The notes under the pieces are model-generated. The model ran no database searches, had not been told where the DNA came from, and saw only the letters and a list, made by a program, of their open reading frames with translations. From contig NZ_SGIT01000003.1 in the NCBI RefSeq assembly GCF_004208525.1, positions 62,001-126,000 of the forward strand: a stretch of DNA of 64,000 bases. Direction: 5' to 3'. The position numbers were made by a program, and so were the translations under genes. Source of the DNA: Sphingobacterium corticibacterium (GTDB lineage Bacteria > Bacteroidota > Bacteroidia > Sphingobacteriales > Sphingobacteriaceae). Below, piece after piece: positions 36,514 through 44,221 of this stretch; within the stretch, counting starts at the first letter, position 1; every line of letters begins with the position of its first letter.

Positions 36514-37356
36514 TCAAGTATCTGAAACTCCTCTAAAATATCCTGCTGACTCTGCCAAACCCGCCAAAGGATCTTTCATATCCTTTTCATGCTCTAAACT
36601 ACATTTACCATTGTAGTTTACTTTCCGCAGCGCTTTGATAAATAATGGAATATTTATTACACCCCGGCCGAGCTCTGTCGTTGATCCTTCCGCTGTCGCT
36701 GAGGTCACATTTTTAAGATGAATATCAAAAATACGTCTATGGTAATTCTGAACGTCTTTGATGACATCTTGTCCATCTCTGGCGTCATGCCCCATATCAA
36801 AACAAATTCCTACATTTTGGTGTAGGTCTTTAATGAGATTATAAATAATGGTCGCATTGGGGTAAAGTTTATCTTCCGGTCCGTGGTTGTGAATAGCATA
36901 TTTAATTCCGGTAGCTTTAACCTTATCTGATAAATATGCTAAATCCTCGGGGCTTGGCACACCGATGATCAAATTCACACCCACTCTACTTGCATAATCG
37001 AAGGCATCATCAATCTCCTTTTCCGATTTTGTATAAATCGGTCCGACAGCATAACCGATAACTTCCGAATGTTTCAGCTTTTCATGAAAATTAGCAATTT
37101 CATTCTCAGTGCTGTTATAAGGCAAATGAAAATCCTTAATACATAAATATTTTATATCCAAACGCCTCATCATGGCTAACGATTCGTCAAGTTTAAAATT
37201 AACGAAACTAAAGCCTGCGACTCCTAAATGAAATGGATCTTCTTTTATTTTCTTTGTAGGTGGAGCTGCTTGAGCGGTAGACTGGATTGTGCTTCCTAAC
37301 ACGATTCCCGATAGGCCTAATAATCCCTTTTGAAGAAACCCTCTTCTTGTATTCAT
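36514..37356 (-). CDS. Exported sugar phosphate isomerase/epimerase-like TIM barrel (Tat signal)
   Basis: This 280-residue protein begins with a twin-arginine-type signal (NTRRGFLQKG followed by a hydrophobic stretch and AQAA, residues 3-31). The mature part is an AP-endonuclease-2/xylose-isomerase-like TIM barrel with metal-binding motifs HNHGPED (156-162), CFDMGHD (185-191), DIHLKN (211-216) and LEHE (255-258). Tat-exported members of this superfamily occur in Bacteroidota loci for unusual sugars, where they isomerise or epimerise a released sugar in the periplasm; the exact reaction here is not known. It heads the minus-strand transcript of PUL2 and diverges from the two plus-strand lipoproteins across 257 bases. 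Confidence 0.85.
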   Translation of the reverse strand: MNTRRGFLQKGLLGLSGIVLGSTIQSTAQAAPPTKKIKEDPFHLGVAGFSFVNFKLDESLAMMRRLDIKYLCIKDFHLPYNSTENEIANFHEKLKHSEVIGYAVGPIYTKSEKEIDDAFDYASRVGVNLIIGVPSPEDLAYLSDKVKATGIKYAIHNHGPEDKLYPNATIIYNLIKDLHQNVGICFDMGHDARDGQDVIKDVQNYHRRIFDIHLKNVTSATAEGSTTELGRGVINIPLFIKALRKVNYNGKCSLEHEKDMKDPLAGLAESAGYFRGVSDT

Positions 37357-37613
37357 ATAACTTAGTTTTTGATTGCTTTCCTTTAAAATCTCGTTCTAAT
37401 ATACATATGGGCTTTTAATAAAAAATTAATATTTACTTAACACACGGGCCCGCGAAAAATCTCTTCCTAAAAACTAGCGTGATTAATTATTTATTTATCT
37501 TTTATTAATGTTGCAAACTATAATTGCCCTAAAATCCTAAATAGGTATAATCAATATAGGACCAGATCCATCAAAAGAAGTAATAACAAAACGTTTAGGC
37601 CAACAACAATTTT

Positions 37614-38969
37614 ATGAAAAGTAAAAACTTATTCCTTTTCGCTTTCGCGATGCTTTTTTTCATGACCATAGCATGTAAAAAGGCGAACCCAGAATTGAAA
37701 AAAGACAATGAAGAACACGTAGACCCAGATGACGACGGGAACAACCTTCCTCCAGAAGAAGAAAATCCAGATAATAGAATAACGCTCTCTTTTGATAAAC
37801 TAGAAAATAACGAAGGATGGCAGTCTCCGGGCAATGAGCTCATCATAGATCAGACTGATAAAACAGAGGGAAACAGCTCGTTAAAATCTGAAGGATCATC
37901 TACCGGAAGGTTTATCAGCACATTTTCGCCATTTAATGTAACTATACATCCCGATGAAGCATACCTGTGTTTTTCACTATACGTTTCTGATTTATCCAAG
38001 CTAACAGGCGCCGGACAATTTGAAATTTCAAGTTCTGGAAAAGCGGATTTAAACGAAACTGCCTGGGGCCTTAATCATTTAGGGCTTAAAAATGGATGGA
38101 ACGATGTTATATTAAAACTAAGTGCCGGCTCGAATACAGGTGGCACGACCGATTTCACCGCTATCAATTTTATTAGGTTCTATGCCAATTCAAAAGATGG
38201 GGAGTCTGTTATCTTTAAAATTGACAACATTCGTTTCACTAATTTTTATGATAACGGACATGTTGCCGATCCTAACTTCCATATCTATATCTTAGCTGGC
38301 CAGTCTAATATGGCTGGCTATGGTTATTTAACGGATATCCATCCAATATTGAATATAAAATATGCTGACGTCTCCGACGACCGGATTTTGGTCTTAAACG
38401 CGGAAAATGAATGGAAAACTGCCATACATCCATTACATCCGGGAGAAAACGAAAACGCCGGCGTTGGGCCGGGTTTAGATTTCGCCATTAAAATGTTGGA
38501 AGATGCCGACCCGAAGATAAAAATTGGACTTATTCCTACGGCTAAAGGTGATAGTAATGTTGGTCATTGGATACCTGGAGGCAGTCTTTATGGCCCTTCG
38601 ATAGGAAAGTCACTTTTTGCACAAACTGATGGCGTAATTAAGGGTGTACTTTATTTACAAGGGGAAGCTGATGCCTTTGCTAATACCACTGTAGGGTGGG
38701 GAGATAAGGTTAAGCTGATCATCCAAGGATACAGGAAGGAATTACAGGATCCGAACTTAAAATTTCTAATTGGCGAAATAGGCAGAGATTTTAATGGTAA
38801 GGAGAGTTTTACATTAATCAATAACCAAATTCCAGAACTTATACAATCCGTTCCAAATACGTATAAGATTTCTTCGGAAGGACTCACTGACCGAGGAGAT
38901 GCTTTACATTTCGACAGTAAATCCGCCACACAATTAGGTATTAGATATGCCGAACAATTAAAAAAATAA
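37614..38969 (+). CDS. Lipoprotein with beta-sandwich module and SGNH-type (SASA) acetylesterase domain
   Basis: The 451-residue lipoprotein (lipobox TIAC, C21) has an acidic linker (28-54), a beta-sandwich module (about 57-210) and a SASA-type carbohydrate esterase domain (about 222-450). The nucleophile S231 sits in LAGQSNMAGYG, and a C-terminal DALHFDS supplies a likely histidine. The SASA group (CE6/sialate O-acetylesterase-like) removes acetyl groups from sugars. The sandwich module (NGWNDVILKLS, INFIRFYA, IDNIRF) is homologous to both halves of the next protein, so it is probably a carbohydrate-binding module that brings the esterase to the glycan. The gene is divergent from the isomerase, and the two plus-strand genes (28-base gap) probably form an operon. 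Confidence 0.83.
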   Translation: MKSKNLFLFAFAMLFFMTIACKKANPELKKDNEEHVDPDDDGNNLPPEEENPDNRITLSFDKLENNEGWQSPGNELIIDQTDKTEGNSSLKSEGSSTGRFISTFSPFNVTIHPDEAYLCFSLYVSDLSKLTGAGQFEISSSGKADLNETAWGLNHLGLKNGWNDVILKLSAGSNTGGTTDFTAINFIRFYANSKDGESVIFKIDNIRFTNFYDNGHVADPNFHIYILAGQSNMAGYGYLTDIHPILNIKYADVSDDRILVLNAENEWKTAIHPLHPGENENAGVGPGLDFAIKMLEDADPKIKIGLIPTAKGDSNVGHWIPGGSLYGPSIGKSLFAQTDGVIKGVLYLQGEADAFANTTVGWGDKVKLIIQGYRKELQDPNLKFLIGEIGRDFNGKESFTLINNQIPELIQSVPNTYKISSEGLTDRGDALHFDSKSATQLGIRYAEQLKK

Positions 38970-38997
38970 ATTCAATTACTATCTAAAAATCATTAAC

Positions 38998-40224
38998 ATG
39001 AAAAAAATGAAGCTTTTAAATTTATCGCTTTTATCCATCTTCATCTGTCTTGCTGTGGCTTGTAAAAAAGATGTAGCTCCCCCGTTAATTCATGGTGAGC
39101 CTATTACCGGAACTCCTCCAACTCCAGATCCGGACGATACAGACCCTGATCCGGATTCCACGGACCCTATTATTACTAAAATCTTTGATAATGCCGATTT
39201 AACAGATGATTGGGGACAGACAGGAACGAATTCGCTGAATACAGAAGATAAGAAAGAAGGAGTTGCATCCGTGAAATTCACCATAACCTCAGGACTTGAT
39301 CTACGAATGCAGAAAAAATTAACAAGGCCGATCATTACACAATTAACCAAAGAAACCGCACAATTAAATTTCTGGTTGTGGATAGAAGATGCCAGTAAAT
39401 TAGATCTGCGTACCGGACAAATAGAAATCACCAGTTCGGGAGGGCCTGATGTTAACGAATTTAATTGGCCTACCGCTTCTTTGTCCCTAAAAGACGGATG
39501 GAATGAAGTAAAATTAGCGGTAAGTCAAGCCTCCGCTTCCGGAGACGGCGGAGCTGATCTAGATGCCATCAATTTCTTTAGAATGTACTTTAAGCTCACA
39601 GAAGCAACCACAACTCCGTTCTCTGTGGCTATAGACGATGTAAAATTTGTTGTTGCTGAAGTGACAACGGATCCTGTCGACCACCTGTTGCTTGATGCCT
39701 GTGACGATATTACTGGCTGGAACAGAGGTATGGCGGCTGAACTTCTACTTAATACGGTTGATAAAAAAGTTGGTACGGGATCATTGAGCTTTATATTTAA
39801 GAATAAACCTGATGGCACACCCACAAGTACAGTTGAAGGGGGAAGTGGTGCTTTAGAGTTTAAAAAAGCATTTGTTACGCCCTCAAATCCGGAAATAGAC
39901 TTTGAAGACGGCAAATTCACCTTCTGGTTATGGATTGCTGATGTAAGCGAAATAGACTGGGCTGCAAAAAATTCGCAGATCGAACTAAGTAGTTCTGGCG
40001 GACCTGATAAAGATGAAATACATTGGTTCCCATCCCAAATTGAAAATCCGCAGAACGGTTGGAATAAAGTAGAATTGAAATTATCAGAAGGCGAAGCACA
40101 GGGTGGAACAATCGATTTAGCAAACATTAATTTTTTCAGAATATACCTGAGAGCTACGGGTCTAGTATCTGCAGAAAATCCGCTCACGGTGGGTATAGAT
40201 CACTTACGATTTGAAAAAGAGTAA
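38998..40224 (+). CDS. Lipoprotein with two tandem beta-sandwich (CBM-like) modules
   Basis: The 408-residue lipoprotein (lipobox LAVAC, C22) has a proline/aspartate-rich linker (about 35-57) and two copies of one domain, about 60-215 and 228-407. Each ends in a GWNxVxLxxS motif, then INFFR and an IDxxxF strand (IDDVKF, IDHLRF); the middle shows W-L-W-I and S-S-G-G-P-D. The same domain occurs once in the esterase encoded just upstream. No catalytic residues stand out. The tandem sandwich arrangement, surface anchor and position suggest a surface glycan-binding protein for the PUL2 substrate. The family is not recognised; a CBM-type function is inference. It converges with the Kelch-SARP regulator across a shared terminator. 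Confidence 0.8.
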   Translation: MKKMKLLNLSLLSIFICLAVACKKDVAPPLIHGEPITGTPPTPDPDDTDPDPDSTDPIITKIFDNADLTDDWGQTGTNSLNTEDKKEGVASVKFTITSGLDLRMQKKLTRPIITQLTKETAQLNFWLWIEDASKLDLRTGQIEITSSGGPDVNEFNWPTASLSLKDGWNEVKLAVSQASASGDGGADLDAINFFRMYFKLTEATTTPFSVAIDDVKFVVAEVTTDPVDHLLLDACDDITGWNRGMAAELLLNTVDKKVGTGSLSFIFKNKPDGTPTSTVEGGSGALEFKKAFVTPSNPEIDFEDGKFTFWLWIADVSEIDWAAKNSQIELSSSGGPDKDEIHWFPSQIENPQNGWNKVELKLSEGEAQGGTIDLANINFFRIYLRATGLVSAENPLTVGIDHLRFEKE

Positions 40225-40237
40225 CCATTAAATGAAT

Positions 40238-40279
40238 AAAGCCGCAATGTATAGCTCCGAAGCTATATATTGCGGCTTT
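40238..40279. terminator. Bidirectional rho-independent terminator after the plus-strand lipoproteins
   Basis: A 19-base stem (40238-40256 with 40261-40279, a single G-T wobble, loop CCGA) sits between the lipoprotein stop at 40224 and the regulator stop at 40282. T-rich sequence on both sides lets it end transcription from both directions. Confidence 0.9.
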
Positions 40280-40281
40280 CT

Positions 40282-42840
40282 TTATTCCAGAATTTCATTA
40301 AAGTTTTTATAAAAATCTTCGTCATATATAGCCTTGTATTCTTTACTGAAATTATCAAAAGTAGTTTTCGCTAAAGAATGCTTGCCTAGATAAACCAACG
40401 CTTTGCATTTAAGTACCATTGCTTCTTCATTTACCGGATCAAAATAAAAAATATAATTAGCCAGACTAATAATAAATTCCGGGTCTTCGCTAATTTGTAG
40501 CGTTGACATATAATGTAAATAGGTATCTATAACGTCGTTCGAAATTTCAGATTTAAATTGATCCAGCCACTCGTATTCCAAACTGGATAAAAAGCTACCT
40601 CGTTGGACAATCTCCGTTAAACGATTGACCTCCATCTTGGAAATTTTCTTCCCTCTATTTACAATATCTAAATAATCTTTATAATCTACATAGGCCGGAG
40701 CGTCCACATTAATTTTCCAGTAACCCGTTTCTTTGGAAATCTGAAAACCATCTAATTTATCTAAAATACCCTTCAATTTTGCAATATTCACCGAACGGTT
40801 ATTCCTAGCACTTTCTGTTGTTTTGTCGAACCATAAAATTTCTGTTAATTTTTGGGAACTTATTCCTCTTTCCCATCTTATGGTATATAAAAGTGTTATT
40901 AACAAAAGCTCCTTAATCAATGGACTGAAAAGTTTGGTAATATCATTTCCTTCCTTGTCATAGATCTGAAAACCTCCAAAAAGAAATATCGTATTTGTTT
41001 TTGGAATATCTGCCGATGGTGCTTCATGCATTACCAGATTCGGCGTTTTTTCGAGAGGTAAAAGAGTAACCACTTCTTTAAAGTCATGAGGTGTTTCTTC
41101 TCGGTGAATCACCTCTTTCTTGATCACTCTGGCCTTTCTCCATCTCAAAAAAAGAAAAAATAAGATAGCCGACCCTGCAAATAACAATACATATAGCCAG
41201 ATGCTACGAGAGAGAAGTCTCTTATCGATTTCCATTTCTAAAGGTGGACTTCTCAACACATAAACACTTATATCCGTGTTGTTATTTACTTCATTATGAA
41301 ACATCGTTACCGCGATAAATTGCTTGCTTTTCGGACTATAATATAAATCAGCGAACGAATGAATATCATGAAAAGTATACGGCAACTCATTCCCGAGTAA
41401 TTTATAATACGCCGAGTCAAGAGAACCTTGTATTAACTGCAAATGCGAGTTGTATCGATGATTTGGAAAGGTGAGTGCATAATACGTACGGCTCTTAGCG
41501 TCAATAACCATCGAGTTTGCAAATGCAAAATTTTCCTCTCTAGGATTCAACTCAAAAATCTTTCTAAAAGCTTTGTTTTTAATATCAAAATAGATTAGAT
41601 CATATAAATTTCTTGGATTCAGTATTTGCTCTCCTGTCGTACTTCCATACCCTCCTAATATGTAAACACCATCCTCCAGTTGTCCCAATGCGGCCAAATA
41701 TCTTGGTACAAACCCCTCTTCCAGATTTACTGTTGTCCATTCCTTTGAAGGTACGTGGTATTTATAAACATTACTTTTATACTTGAATTGTCCATACCCC
41801 CCAATCATATAGAGCGAAGAGTCTAATGAAGAATAGAATTTATTATAATGCCAAAAGTGCGTGATGACATCCGGAAATACATATTCGCCGGTCCAGTTGT
41901 TTGTTAACGAATCATAGGTAGAAACCAGTTTTTGATCTATATATAAATTGAGTAACCTGCCTGAAGCAAATAAAGACTGATTTCCGGCTAATAAATGATA
42001 AGTATGAGGATATGCTTTAGGTTTAAGCATTTTGTTGATGATATTGTACACAAATAAAGAATCCTCTCCGATTAGAAACATATTATTTTTAGCGCTATCG
42101 AATGCCAAACTGGCTGCACCTTTGATAGAAAAATGGCTAATTAATTCCCAATCCCGATGTTGCTTTTTAATCCAGATAGGGTTAAAAACGGCAGCCGCTA
42201 ACCCATTATTTTCATCAATCGTTATGTCTTCTTCTATTCCATCAAGAGGCCAGAAATAAGCCGTATTATTATCCTCTTTCAGCTTAATGTTTTTAAGCTT
42301 CATGGGTGGAACATCAGTGACTTTGAAATCTTTATAGTTATTTGTACCGAAAAGTATTTTGTAACAGCTTTTTTTGAGCTTTACTTTATCTTTTAATAAG
42401 TTGCCGTTAACAAATACTTGCAATTCGTTTTGTTCAACATCAAATTTCAATTTAATAGCATGCCAATCTCTAAATAACTCATGGAGGCTTATACTAAATT
42501 TTATCTTTGAAGGTTTATCGCCTATAGTAATTTTAAAGTTTTCTTTTTCAGAGAGCCTATAATCATAAATTAAGTCTATATTTTGTTTTTCATCGCTTAT
42601 TATTCTAAAGATATAACCAAAATAATCTGAATGACCAGCATAAAAAGAAAGGTCAAAAGATAGTTCAAAGTTACGATCTAAACAGATTGTTTTATTCGCA
42701 CTTAAATCTAACCCCGTCCGTTTATCCTGGACAATTTCGTGGCTGGCAAAACCTAACCCAATTGGTTGAGAGCATACTTTTGTATTAATGCTTATGCTTA
42801 ATGCTGCTAGTAGTACTATAAAAATTAATTTAAGTCTCAT
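40282..42840 (-). CDS. Membrane-spanning one-component regulator: LamG-like and Kelch-like sensor, SARP-like DNA-binding output
   Basis: The 852-residue protein reads as one polypeptide from sensor to DNA-binding domain. Residues 1-24 are a signal peptide (ending VCSQ); 35-200 resemble a LamG/concanavalin-like sandwich (FDLSFYAGHSDYFGYIF, ending FWPLDG); 230-535 are Kelch-like propeller blades (MIGGYGQFKYKSNVYKYHVPSKEW and YILGGYGS); about 547-566 are a hydrophobic membrane helix followed by RWRKAR; 617-712 have the SARP-type winged-helix pattern (FLFGGFQIYDKEG, LLLITLL, LTEILWFD, ARNNRSVNIAKLKGIL, GYWKI); 715-848 form the helical-repeat domain that follows in SARP activators. No kinase or receiver domain exists. 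The inferred job is to sense the PUL2 glycan and activate its transcription directly from the membrane. It ends the AT-rich PUL2 block. A canonical promoter lies at 42961-42991. Confidence 0.85.
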   Translation of the reverse strand: MRLKLIFIVLLAALSISINTKVCSQPIGLGFASHEIVQDKRTGLDLSANKTICLDRNFELSFDLSFYAGHSDYFGYIFRIISDEKQNIDLIYDYRLSEKENFKITIGDKPSKIKFSISLHELFRDWHAIKLKFDVEQNELQVFVNGNLLKDKVKLKKSCYKILFGTNNYKDFKVTDVPPMKLKNIKLKEDNNTAYFWPLDGIEEDITIDENNGLAAAVFNPIWIKKQHRDWELISHFSIKGAASLAFDSAKNNMFLIGEDSLFVYNIINKMLKPKAYPHTYHLLAGNQSLFASGRLLNLYIDQKLVSTYDSLTNNWTGEYVFPDVITHFWHYNKFYSSLDSSLYMIGGYGQFKYKSNVYKYHVPSKEWTTVNLEEGFVPRYLAALGQLEDGVYILGGYGSTTGEQILNPRNLYDLIYFDIKNKAFRKIFELNPREENFAFANSMVIDAKSRTYYALTFPNHRYNSHLQLIQGSLDSAYYKLLGNELPYTFHDIHSFADLYYSPKSKQFIAVTMFHNEVNNNTDISVYVLRSPPLEMEIDKRLLSRSIWLYVLLFAGSAILFFLFLRWRKARVIKKEVIHREETPHDFKEVVTLLPLEKTPNLVMHEAPSADIPKTNTIFLFGGFQIYDKEGNDITKLFSPLIKELLLITLLYTIRWERGISSQKLTEILWFDKTTESARNNRSVNIAKLKGILDKLDGFQISKETGYWKINVDAPAYVDYKDYLDIVNRGKKISKMEVNRLTEIVQRGSFLSSLEYEWLDQFKSEISNDVIDTYLHYMSTLQISEDPEFIISLANYIFYFDPVNEEAMVLKCKALVYLGKHSLAKTTFDNFSKEYKAIYDEDFYKNFNEILE

Positions 42841-42960
42841 GGTTTGATTCAGCGTGATTTAGACTGGTAAAGCGCTCTTCACAAAAGGAAATATTGATTC
42901 CATTATTTAATTAAACAATAGGAGTACATCCTACATATCGGATATCTCCGTTCTATCATA

Positions 42961-42991
42961 CAAAGATAACCAAACGGTCAACTTCCGCAAC
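42961..42991 (-). promoter_or_regulatory. Promoter for the Kelch-SARP regulator
   Basis: On the minus strand TATCTTTG (42961-42968) matches the Bacteroidota minus-7 consensus TAnnTTTG exactly, with GTTG (42988-42991) 19 bases upstream as the minus-33 box. Transcription would start near 42954, leaving a leader of about 115 bases. Confidence 0.75.
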
Positions 42992-43001
42992 ATTTTCGAT
43001 T

Positions 43002-43034
43002 GTTGATATACTATTTTCTATATTCGTATCTTTG
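43002..43034 (+). promoter_or_regulatory. Promoter for the TPR protein
   Basis: TATCTTTG at 43027-43034 is an exact TAnnTTTG minus-7 box and TGTTG ends at 43005, 21 bases upstream, as the minus-33 element. The predicted start is close to 43041, about 45 bases before the ATG. It is divergent from the regulator's promoter just upstream. Confidence 0.75.
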
Positions 43035-43084
43035 TGAATATGCGATTTAGACGCTACTTTTGATAAAACAGGAAAGGAACGCGT

Positions 43085-44221
43085 ATGACACTCGATAAAA
43101 AGAGTCTTTTTTATATTACATCAGGGCTATTCGCTTTCGGACTGAGCGTACCCCATATCCAAGCACAGGAGGCCGACGTCGCGTTGGATCCCGCAGGCTA
43201 TGTTAATAAGTATGATACTGATTTTGACGGGGTGGGTCCACGGGTATACGTACTTCCAGCTCCACGGACTCGTGAGGAATTACTGACGGATTCATACAAC
43301 GAAAAAACAGCCTTTCAAGACAGTATCGATAGAGCACTTGACTTTCAAGAATTGATTGTGGATTTTAAAACCACGCGCGCTGAAATGAATGTGCAGCACT
43401 TGCTGTCGCCTATACCCAGCACTGCTTTGGCGTGGAATGAACTGGTAGAACGGGAAGTTGAGCGTGGCAATTATAACGCAGCCTACGGTTTACTGCATAC
43501 TTATGCATCGTTATCTTTAAAAGAAGGAACTATCGCTCAAACCCTAGGCTTGCTGCAAAGTGCCCTTCAACATGCACAGAAAACATCAAACACATCCGAT
43601 GTGGCTGTTATTCAATATAATCTGGCCAACACTTATTTGTACGATAGGAATATTCAACAGGCAGGTTATTTTCAAGAAGCTTACTATAAAACAGCTGTGC
43701 AGCAGAAGAGTATTGTCGATCAGGCTAATTCTCTTCTGAAAATAGCACTTATCCAAGCACACGACAAAGATTACCGTTCTGCAGAAAACAATATCATCCG
43801 TAAGGCTATCCCATTGCTAAACCGTGCGAAAGCCTACGAACAAAAAATCATCGCTTGGCAAACCTTAGCCCGGATTTACCAATTACAAAATAAACATACA
43901 GAAGCCCAGTGGTTTCTGATTCAGGCACGCGATCTGGCAAATAGCAAAAACTTCAACGGAGAGCTTGCGGAAATCGAATATATGCTGGCGTCCTCCAAAT
44001 TTGTCCAAAAGAATTATAATGTTGCAAAAAAGGAATTTCTGCAAGCAGACGAACTGGCTAAATCAGCAGATAATAAACTGCTCCAGCTGGCTATTGCAGA
44101 CAAGCTGGGGCAGATATATATGACACAACGTGATTTCAATAATGCCGAAGTCATTTTGCATAACTATCAGGATTTGCGGACCGAGCTTTTTGGGTACTAT
44201 CTTTCCAATTATCCGTTTTAA
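43085..44221 (+). CDS. Exported TPR-repeat protein
   Basis: This 378-residue protein has a signal peptide (1-28, ending IQAQ), a low-complexity linker region with an Asp-rich stretch and then several TPR-like helical hairpins from about 110 to 365 (for example VIQYNLANTYLYDRNIQQAG, WQTLARIYQLQNKHTEAQWF and LAIADKLGQIYMTQRDFNNAEV). It has no catalytic motif. TPR proteins of this sort act as scaffolds; the partner is unknown. Its C-terminal 71 bases overlap the convergent acetylesterase gene. The promoter has an exact TAnnTTTG box and the leader an AGGAAAGGA stretch. Its higher GC content and position suggest that it does not belong to the AT-rich PUL2. Confidence 0.85.
   Translation: MTLDKKSLFYITSGLFAFGLSVPHIQAQEADVALDPAGYVNKYDTDFDGVGPRVYVLPAPRTREELLTDSYNEKTAFQDSIDRALDFQELIVDFKTTRAEMNVQHLLSPIPSTALAWNELVEREVERGNYNAAYGLLHTYASLSLKEGTIAQTLGLLQSALQHAQKTSNTSDVAVIQYNLANTYLYDRNIQQAGYFQEAYYKTAVQQKSIVDQANSLLKIALIQAHDKDYRSAENNIIRKAIPLLNRAKAYEQKIIAWQTLARIYQLQNKHTEAQWFLIQARDLANSKNFNGELAEIEYMLASSKFVQKNYNVAKKEFLQADELAKSADNKLLQLAIADKLGQIYMTQRDFNNAEVILHNYQDLRTELFGYYLSNYPF

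Noticed and set aside
39525..40187. Long 220-residue frame on the minus strand
   Set aside because: It lies fully antisense to the tandem-module lipoprotein, has no family resemblance, and is rich in serine and proline as expected of a shadow frame.
40282..42840. Possible frameshift fusion of two regulator genes
   Set aside because: The frame is continuous from signal peptide through the membrane helix to the output domain, without stops or odd junctions, so it is a natural single protein.
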